Positions 29,910 to 35,462 of a stretch of DNA of 35,462 nt are shown piece by piece. Origin of the DNA: Chara braunii (lineage: Eukaryota; Streptophyta; Charophyceae; Charales; Characeae); NCBI GenBank assembly GCA_003427395.1, contig BFEA01000028.1:4045195-4080656 (forward strand), written 5' to 3'. The position numbers were made by a program, and so were the translations under genes. The stretch's first letter is position 1. Every line of letters begins with the position of its first letter. The notes under the pieces were generated by a model that was given only the letters and a program-made list of their open reading frames with translations, had not been told where the DNA came from and searched no databases.

Positions 29910-30616
29910 AGAGGGCCCACAGTTAGACTAGACTGCTGGAACTCTATCTGATAGGCAGCTGTCAGTCCTGCAGGGTGTGTTTTGATAAACGGAAACGGAA
30001 TGAGGTCAGCATGGCAGATGGAAAAAAAAACTGGAGGATGGCATCTTGCTATGATGATGTTGAGTATTATATTCATGGACAGTCAATCTAATTGGAAATA
30101 ATATGTGGTGCTTGCAAGAGAGAATGAGAGCCGGTGCGGTAGGGCATTGCACTGGCTCTCCATGAAACAAAACAAAGAAGATAAAATTAGGGAGAGTGAT
30201 GTCTCCAGATCTTATACAAGTCACAGTGGTGGTCATGTTCTGCTGTGTGTCCTTTCTGTCTGCTGACAAATGATGCACAAGCTCCATAGATTGCCACCCC
30301 ACTTGCATTATTTCTTTTTTTTGCTCCGGTCTGTAGATTACAGACACCACTGATGGGTGTAGTCTGTAGATACTAGTAGAGGACCTTTTCTCCTGGTGTG
30401 GCCTTGCCTTTCGTAGCCTGATCTTGCCCCAACTATGCAATCAATGCCTAGCATGATGGGACCCACTATTCGGAGACGCAAGAAAACCGCTTATGAACTG
30501 TGTTGTGTGTGGAGGGCGAGTGAGGACCCATCTGTGGTAAGATTCATTTTGGCAGCAGATCTTTAGAGAACAAATACAGTATTATACAACCTTTTTTTTT
30601 TTTTGTTGAAGAAAAA
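29907..30616. other. Stretch without a confident gene
   Basis: The minus-strand frame 30440-30006 is open, but its ends look non-coding (poly-Phe from an A run) and no motif is visible. A short palindrome, TCTGTAGATTACAGA, lies near 30340. Confidence 0.35.
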
Positions 30617-30663
30617 GCTCCAATCTATTCGTGTGGAGCATCACGTGCTGAGAACACATCCAA

Positions 30664-30694
<31 letters not shown>
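30592..30694 (-). repeat. LINE-type tail, degenerate copy between two T runs
   Basis: The core on the minus strand is 30662-30617, and GCTCC...GGAGC of the second stem is intact. T runs at 30592-30604 and 30666-30694 correspond to poly(A) on the element strand. The first stem has been lost. Confidence 0.7.
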
Positions 30695-30994
30695 GGAACC
30701 TTAGGATGATTACTGTCTGTTGATCTTTGTAATCTACAGGCCTGGGGCTAAGGCTGTAAATCCAACTATATATCTTTTTGTACTGGAAAAAAGAACATTG
30801 CAGGTTCTACTAATGTACCCCATTATTATTGACTATGGGCCTCACTCCACATTCGAGATGGGCATATGGACTGAAACATTGACCAAAAACGTTCTGACCA
30901 GGCCAACATTGTGAATGCATCGGGACCAATGGCAGGGGCAGATGCATTTGGAATGTTGTGCAGTGGGGCGAGGCCCTTTATCATAATGAGGAGG

Positions 30995-31149
30995 CTAAGT
31001 AACTTTGTGCCCTTGGGGGACTGACAGTTGGCGAGTCGTGGAATCTGTCGTAAAAACTGCTGCAATCGACATCTGGTAGACTGAGGAGACCTCAGGGGCG
31101 AAAACCTCACCAACCATGCTGTTTGTATATGAGGCTATGAGCTTCATTT
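30995..31149 (-). CDS. Possible host exon, unrecognised
   Basis: Minus-strand frame preceded by an acceptor-like TTTCCATAG and reading MKLIASYTNSMVGEVFAPEV... to a stop at 30995. The composition is protein-like. No family is recognised, and another frame over the same bases is also open, so this is a weak call. It lies on the same strand as the better exon at 33003-33231. Confidence 0.15.
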
Positions 31150-31576
31150 CTATGGAAATTTCAAATCACTGAAATCATTCAAATCAGAGAATTTCAACAA
31201 AAAGAATAAAATTTTCACTGGAAACGAGTAAGCAGATGGAGGAGGAGCTGAGATGCTTCATCATATTCCATCGTAGTAGTGGGCACGATAGGCGAAAATA
31301 CGCTACAGCAGACTTTGGGCAAGGTCCCACTTAACCACTTCCAGCTCCCGAGTCGTCATTTCAACCATAGCTCCTGAAGACCAGCCGGAACGGGAGTGGC
31401 GAGGAATGAACTTGAAGGGCAACCTGTGCACGTGGGACCTTACACCATGTAGGGTGTGTGTCAGGACACACAATGCCCAGAAAAAGGATCTGATGGTCTT
31501 GCCAAATGAATCATCATGATAGATAGTGGATCGCGTGTCGCGAAATGATGAGGTGTGAAGGAGTCTCCCTAGTGCC

Positions 31577-31698
31577 TACCTTCTTCCCCCTAATACAACG
31601 CAGGGTCATTATAGCAGCTGCATTTAGACTGTAAGATGCCCCAAATACATCTCTAATGTATAATGACCGTGCGCTGTATTAGGGGGAAGGAAGAAGGT
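31577..31698. mobile_element. MITE with inverted repeats of about 35-40 bp and TA at both ends
   Basis: The left arm begins TACCTTCTTC, then CCCCTAATACAACGCAGGGTCATTAT. The right arm is its inverted copy with a 4-bp insertion (GGAAGAAGGTA at the end). TA lies at each end, as for Tc1/mariner/pogo-type target duplications. Length is about 120 bp; non-coding. Confidence 0.75.
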
Positions 31699-31912
31699 AG
31701 TACATCGCAAACAGGGGTCAAACGGGGCCAGCACTCGGCAGTGACCGTACTATGGCGACACTGAGAAGGTGGTTTGCTCCCAATGCAGATGAACAGGACA
31801 ATCATTAGACACAGAATGCTGCTGTTCTCACTGCAGCTTTTATTGTTGATCCTTCATGATCTCTATTACCATCTGAAAGGGCACAGAGAAGGCCAGCAGC
31901 ATGGCCACTACA

Positions 31913-32027
31913 CTACCGTCTTCACCCGAATAGAACGCTCGTTCATTTTAGCTGTATTTTTGGCACAACTTTCGGCCCCGATATGGCGATAATTACCGGG
32001 CGTTCTATTCGGGGGTGAAGACGGTAG
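31913..32027. mobile_element. MITE with 26-28-bp inverted repeats and TA at both ends
   Basis: CTACCGTCTTCACCC...GAATAGAACGC at 31913-31938 and its inverse at 32000-32027, differing by a CC indel. The ends resemble those of the element at 31577 (TACC(T/G)TCTTC), suggesting related transposase recognition. Confidence 0.8.
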
Positions 32028-32375
32028 AGGGTGACATAAACAAATATAGGACGGCAGAGCTGCACACAACGAGTACAGCAGTCTACAGCCTCAAGCTTCA
32101 GAACAAAAGGCCTGGAAAAGTCTGGTGGGCATTGTTATGTATGTTCGACATTATTTTAGTACGCACTCGTTGGCTTCAACAAGTGGGAGAGCTGCGATGG
32201 CTGGGCTGTGTTGGTCACTGCGCCTTTGAGTGTATGGATTAGCATTGTTGAGGCTTTTCTATTCTGGGACAGATGTGGCAACACAACTATAGAACTGAAA
32301 GGAGCCAGCGGAACCAACTGGCCTCGGTCAGTACCACACCCAAGCATTGTTGAAATGCAGAGGTCAGTTTGAATT

Positions 32376-32496
32376 AGGCATAACGATCTGGGCGCTGTCT
32401 CGGAGAGAGACTCGGTGAAATAGACATGTCTGTGAAGATGTGGACTACCTGCACCTGGACAGAAAGACCCTATGAAGCTTTACTGTTCCCTGGGAA
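32376..32496 (+). rRNA. Plastid-type 23S rRNA fragment (nuclear insert)
   Basis: About 120 nt read as plastid/cyanobacterial 23S rRNA around the central loop of domain V: GGCATAACGATCTGGGCGCTG, CTCGGTGAAATAGACATG, GGACTACCTGCACCTGGACA, GAAAGACCCTATGAAGC and TTTACTGTTCCCTGGGA. It includes the highly conserved GGACAGAAAGACCC. Flanks are unrelated repeats, so it is a small nuclear plastid DNA insert and not a gene. Differences from the usual plastid sequence (GATGTGG for GATGCGG, GACTCGG in the arm) fit decay. Recognised from memory of plastid rRNA. Confidence 0.88.
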
Positions 32497-32619
32497 TGAC
32501 CATTAACGTAGTGGGAGATTGTGGATGAATGCGCCTGCCGTGCGGGTCCGAATTCATTTGAAGCGGCAAAAAAAAAGTGCCGCCTATATTGGTAGTTACC
32601 GGTGGTTCAAACTTGGTTC

Positions 32620-32776
32620 AAACCACCAGTACTTCCTAAAGTCATGCCCCCCATTAACGAGCCACGATTTTCGCAAACATACGGGCCACTACAGGAGCGC
32701 CCAAATTCATCCGACTAGAAACGTTTCTACTCTATTTTTCCCCATTGCCGATAGCTGGGGCAAGTACTGGTGGTTT
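32620..32776. mobile_element. MITE, AAACCACCAGTACTT family, first of two abutting copies
   Basis: Perfect 15-bp terminal inverted repeats, AAACCACCAGTACTT (32620-32634) and its complement (32762-32776). An orphan end, CCGGTGGTTCAAAC, lies just upstream (32599-32612). Confidence 0.75.
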
Positions 32777-32981
32777 AAACCACCAGTACTTGGCCCAGCT
32801 ATCGGCCGCAGCGCTTCCCCATAAATGCGCCGCAGATTTAGGGCTTCGGGGTGCCATACCTCAATGGCTGGAAGCACCAGCCAAGTGAAAAATGAAACGG
32901 TACCCCGTCGGTTCGGCAGAAATCGGCGCGCAGGGGGATTCCAGTCCCGTCATCGATAGCTGGGCCAAGTACTGGTGGTTT
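32777..32981. mobile_element. MITE, AAACCACCAGTACTT family, 28-bp perfect inverted repeats
   Basis: 32777-32804 and 32954-32981 are exact inverted repeats beginning AAACCACCAGTACTTGGCCC and continuing AGCTATCG. TTAA lies across both ends (32775-32778 and 32980-32983), compatible with a piggyBac-like target, though the family is unproven. Length is 205 bp; no coding capacity. Confidence 0.82.
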
Positions 32982-33002
32982 AAGAACTGTGAGTGAATTT
33001 AC

Positions 33003-33231
33003 CTGCGGCCTGTCAGTTCAAAGGTGATTGATTTGTCAAGGCCACTGGCCACTAACTCCACCTGGATCAGCTTGAGGTTCTTCTTTTCGATGACGGAGGC
33101 AGGATTGTTCTGGTCATTTTCATTACCATCAAAGGGCATTCCCTGCTCAGTTAATCCCCTGGATTCCAGGGTAATCAATGCTGGCAGGGGGAGGTCTTCT
33201 AAACTTTTCTCAAAAAAGATCCTCGTTGAAG
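33003..33231 (-). CDS. Likely exon of an unrecognised host gene
   Basis: A minus-strand frame of 76 codons without stop, bordered by an acceptor-like TTTACAG before 33231 and a good donor CAG/GTAAAT after 33003. It reads IFFEKSLEDLPLPALITLES, then GMPFDGNENDQNN, VIEKKNLKLIQVELVASG and DKSITFELTGR, with a natural residue mix unlike the transposon frames. It has no ATG of its own suited to a start, so it would be internal. I do not recognise the family. A LINE-tail copy lies 17 bp upstream of the exon start on the other strand. Other exons were not found with confidence. Confidence 0.45.
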
Positions 33232-33247
33232 CTGTAAATGTTCTTAT

Positions 33248-33321
33248 GGGACGCTGGACCCGGTTTCCAGCACGTGCTGCTCCCCACGAATAGATTGGAG
33301 CATTAAAAAAAAAAAAAAAAA
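33248..33321 (+). repeat. LINE-type tail and poly(A), minimal copy
   Basis: The core 33248-33301 has both stems intact, then ATT and an A run to 33321. If the exon call at 33003-33231 is right, this copy is barely longer than the tail itself. Confidence 0.85.
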
Positions 33322-33452
33322 AGACTCAGTTTTCTGTTAGATTTAGCAGCATCTGGTCTCAGATGCAGGCTAGAGACAGCAAGGTTTAGATTCTTTAGAA
33401 CAGCCTAGGTTGCCTTGCATAAATGGCGGTCCACTCAGGACTGGAGAGGACT

Positions 33453-33539
33453 GCTAGGTGCTGCTCCCCACCAAATAGAATGGAACTACCAGCGAGGACT
33501 GCTAGGTGTGGGTGCTCTTATCACCAAACCTAACAGTCC
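33453..33539 (+). repeat. Partial LINE-type tail with hairpin
   Basis: Second stem region GCTGCTCCCCACCAAATAGAATGGAAC (33460-33486). Then comes the hairpin GGACTGCTAGGT (33496-33507) with 33528-33539, 11 of 12 pairs, loop containing GGTGCTCTTATCACC. The first stem is missing. GAGGACTGCTAGGTG is repeated directly at 33446 and 33494. Confidence 0.75.
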
Positions 33540-33625
33540 CCTTGTAGCTCAGTGGTTAGAGCACCGGTTGGAAATGCGCATTGTGGTATAAGGTTGTGGG
33601 TTCAAAACTCCACAGCCTCGTGCAT
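33540..33625 (+). repeat. tRNA-like SINE head (pseudo-tRNA)
   Basis: TAGCTCAGTGGTTAGAGCA is a perfect D-arm with paired GCTC/GAGC. AAGGTTGTGGGTTCAAAACTCCACAGCC resembles a T-arm and B box. The anticodon stem and acceptor stem do not form, so it is tRNA-derived and not functional. It starts directly after the hairpin of the preceding tail. Confidence 0.6.
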
Positions 33626-33844
33626 GGACACGGGCAGGGCGTTAGAATGACGCACGGCTGGACACACACTCCCCTGGGCTGACACATGGTATTATTACAG
33701 ACACTGCCTGCGCACCACCCAGGGGATAAGTCCATGGGTATCGTATGGTGGCCTAGACTTCACGTTGGTCACTCGGTGTTGTTGGCTTTGGTCGCTCTGA
33801 TGATCTCCCCAGTCCAGATATCACACACACAAGATTCACTTCCT

Positions 33845-33915
33845 ACGATAGTACAAGTGGTAGAACCCTCCAGTTTCACACTGTAGGTCATAGGTTCGAG
33901 TCCGGTTCGGACTTT
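33845..33915 (+). repeat. Second tRNA-like sequence
   Basis: ATAGTACAAGTGGTAGAACC (A-box-like) and ATAGGTTCGAGTCCGG (B box). A short stem with loop TTTCACA lies at the anticodon position. Acceptor pairing is absent. Confidence 0.45.
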
Positions 33916-34374
33916 GGGGGAGACCTGTCTCTACCACATATACACACACACCCCAGATAGCACAATCACGATACTAGTCTATCACATACCATATACATAT
34001 ACACATACTATACATACATATAGCTACTCCATATTCGCTAAGCGATGATTCTCTGGATGGCCTTGGGTGGGGATGCGTAGCTCTCTTACGGGGGAGCTGT
34101 TGAGGATGAATGCTGCTCTCTTGGGTCGGGGGGTGGCATGGGGGTTGGGGGTGCATGGTGATACCATGGCAGTCCAATGGTTGGGAAGGGGTGCCTTGTA
34201 GGGAAACCAATGCCGAATTAAGGGGTGTATCCTACTTTCGTTGGCTGTAGACCCATTCGAGTGAGGAGTGAGTTGGCAGCGGTTGGTCAAGGGTAGTTGA
34301 TGATGGACAAGGTCTCCTCCAGTACCACTGGTCAACTCTCCCTGGCGAATAACAAGGTACACACACACATTCAG
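33916..34374. other. Stretch without a recognisable gene
   Basis: CA/TA-rich at 33937-34022, then unassigned sequence with short open frames only. Confidence 0.4.
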
Positions 34375-34450
34375 GTACTAGTGGAGGTGATGAGAGCACC
34401 TCTCACCAGTACGCAGTACTCACTTCGTAGAGGCTCCATGGTGGGGAGCA
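34375..34450 (-). repeat. LINE-type tail remnant with hairpin
   Basis: On the minus strand TGCTCCCCACCATGGAGCC keeps the second stem with a shortened loop (34450-34431). It is followed by a hairpin of about 15 bp (arms 34412-34397 and 34389-34375) whose apex, GGTGCTCTCATCACC, matches the family loop with one change. Confidence 0.7.
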
Positions 34451-34917
34451 ACATACAACCATACATATATAGCCCACGGGCACACATCTATGATACACAA
34501 ACACACACGCATCACAAAAAAAAGAAAGGGCTGGGTGGAGGTCACGCAGGGGCCAATAGGTGATTGTCTGAGCCTGGCGTCCGAAGTACCCGTACGGCAA
34601 GGCTCGTTCGACTATGCTTCAACCAGGGCTAGGTCGCTAGCCCTGGTGCCTGTCGTTACTGTTCGGTCCAAGTCCCCCTCGATACTGGTAGGGTGACGGT
34701 CCTGAGTGCTGGTTACACTAAGGTAGGATAGTAGGGATAGGGGATAGTACGCTAGGAGTATTGACGTGAGGTTGGGATGGGTGGTGGCCTCGCCTTCCCA
34801 GAGCGACCAGGGCAGACTGCTTCCGGCAATCAACGTGTGCCTAGTAACCGGCCTCTACAATACCCTGGACTTTTTATTAAAAAAAAAAAAGGGGAAACTA
34901 CGCGGGAGTCACAAAAA
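34451..34917. other. Stretch without a recognisable gene
   Basis: Unassigned; a short A run at 34880-34890. Confidence 0.4.
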
Positions 34918-35056
34918 TGGGTTATAATTGCAGTATGGGCCAAGATACAGTTTCAAATTGCAGTTTGAGCAATGTATACAACCCATCTTTCAGTCCAGGT
35001 AGGGTGCCCGAAGTGCAATTGCAAACTCTATCTTGCCCCATAGTGCAACTATGACT
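34918..35056. mobile_element. Fold-back (MITE-like) element
   Basis: The left arm (34918-34982) and right arm (about 35006-35056) are imperfect inverted repeats over roughly 50-60 bp, sharing ATTGCA, TATGGG(C/G)CAAGATA and AATTGCA. It is the same family as 29190-29340. Confidence 0.65.
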
Positions 35057-35169
35057 CAAAAAGAAGTAGCTTTCCGTTCCGTGCATGATTGATTGAAAAC
35101 ATTTTTAAACATTTTTGATCCGCCCCTGAGGTGGCGGCTCCTTATTTCAACCACTGAACTGATGAGTTA

Positions 35170-35401
35170 GCTGAGGTTGCTGCTTGAGTAGCCTAGCAAT
35201 AGGTTAGCAGTTATCCATGTTTTTCCTAAACTTTCTAGAATATTTTTCATAGTTCTCAGATTGTTCTTAGCCGAAGCCAGGTAATGGCCTGGTATTTCAC
35301 AAATCATTCGTATCATTCTATATGGGACGCTGGGCCCGGTTCCCAGCACGTGTTGCTCACCACGAATAGACTGGAGCATTTGTTAAAAAAAAAAAAAAAA
35401 A
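35170..35401 (+). mobile_element. Very short LINE 3' end copy (3' UTR, tail, poly(A))
   Basis: Blocks TAGTTCTCAGATTG, CCGAAGCCAGGTAATGGCC and TTCTATATGGGACGCTGGGCCCGG, with the tail core at 35324-35377 and an A run at 35384-35401. It aligns with the minus-strand copy at 10156-10400 over most of its length. Confidence 0.8.
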
Positions 35402-35462
35402 GAGTTTAGCTGAGGCTGAGTCTTTGGAGGAGATCCAATAATCCCAAAGGGTTCTACCAGAT

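Noticed and set aside
33540-33625. Functional tRNA gene
   Set aside because: The D-arm and B box are good, but acceptor and anticodon stems do not pair. It is a tRNA-derived SINE head. The same applies to 8219-8282 and 33845-33915.
6284-35377. CRISPR-like array from regularly recurring short repeats
   Set aside because: The copies are kilobases apart, in both orientations, and end in poly(A); they are retrotransposon tails in a eukaryotic genome.

Overview
The window is eukaryotic, repeat-rich nuclear DNA with almost no recognisable host genes. A piece of plastid-type 23S rRNA (32376-32496) and LINE proteins with a plant-style ORF1 (CCHC knuckle preceded by a DUF4283/zf-CCHC_4-like block) place it in the green lineage. 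A streptophyte alga or plant is the most likely source. I cannot name the species from sequence alone. The assembly carries a 371-bp N gap (23003-23373), scattered single Ns, and an uncut Nextera mate-pair junction adapter (8900-8937).

Layout. 1-3851: a decayed Ty3/gypsy chromovirus on the plus strand. A partial copy (RNase H and start of integrase) is fused at about 720 to a second copy carrying RT, RNase H, integrase and chromodomain. 3852-10400: non-coding, with hairpins, microsatellites, MITE-like elements, tRNA-like SINE heads and copies of a short LINE 3' tail. 10725-11566 and about 22165-23990 are two halves of one old plus-strand LINE. They are separated by a roughly 10.6-kb minus-strand LINE (about 22170 down to 11567) that has a purine-rich, tandemly repeated 5' region, ORF1, a glutamine-rich stretch, an unrecognised domain, and ORF2 (endonuclease, RT, zf-RVT). 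24161-24450: 135-bp minisatellite. 24575-25375: third LINE fragment with tail. 25634-28736: fourth LINE, 5'-truncated, with long poly(A). 28737-35462: MITEs, fold-back elements, an AT microsatellite with an embedded 88-bp duplication, the plastid insert, tRNA-like SINE heads, more tail copies, and one likely host exon (33003-33231, minus).

The unifying element is a structured tail of about 55 nt that ends the LINEs and is scattered as at least 13 further full or partial copies on both strands. It predicts two short stem-loops, one with a compensatory base-pair change. In several copies a third hairpin follows, whose stem differs between copies while its loop (close to GCTCTTATC) stays constant. 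This suggests a 3' recognition structure for the LINE reverse transcriptase that is shared with very short non-coding copies.

Every protein-coding transposon copy here is broken. Where paralogues in the window allow a comparison, most premature stops are Trp codons changed to TGA or TAG, as expected from C-to-T decay of silenced repeats.
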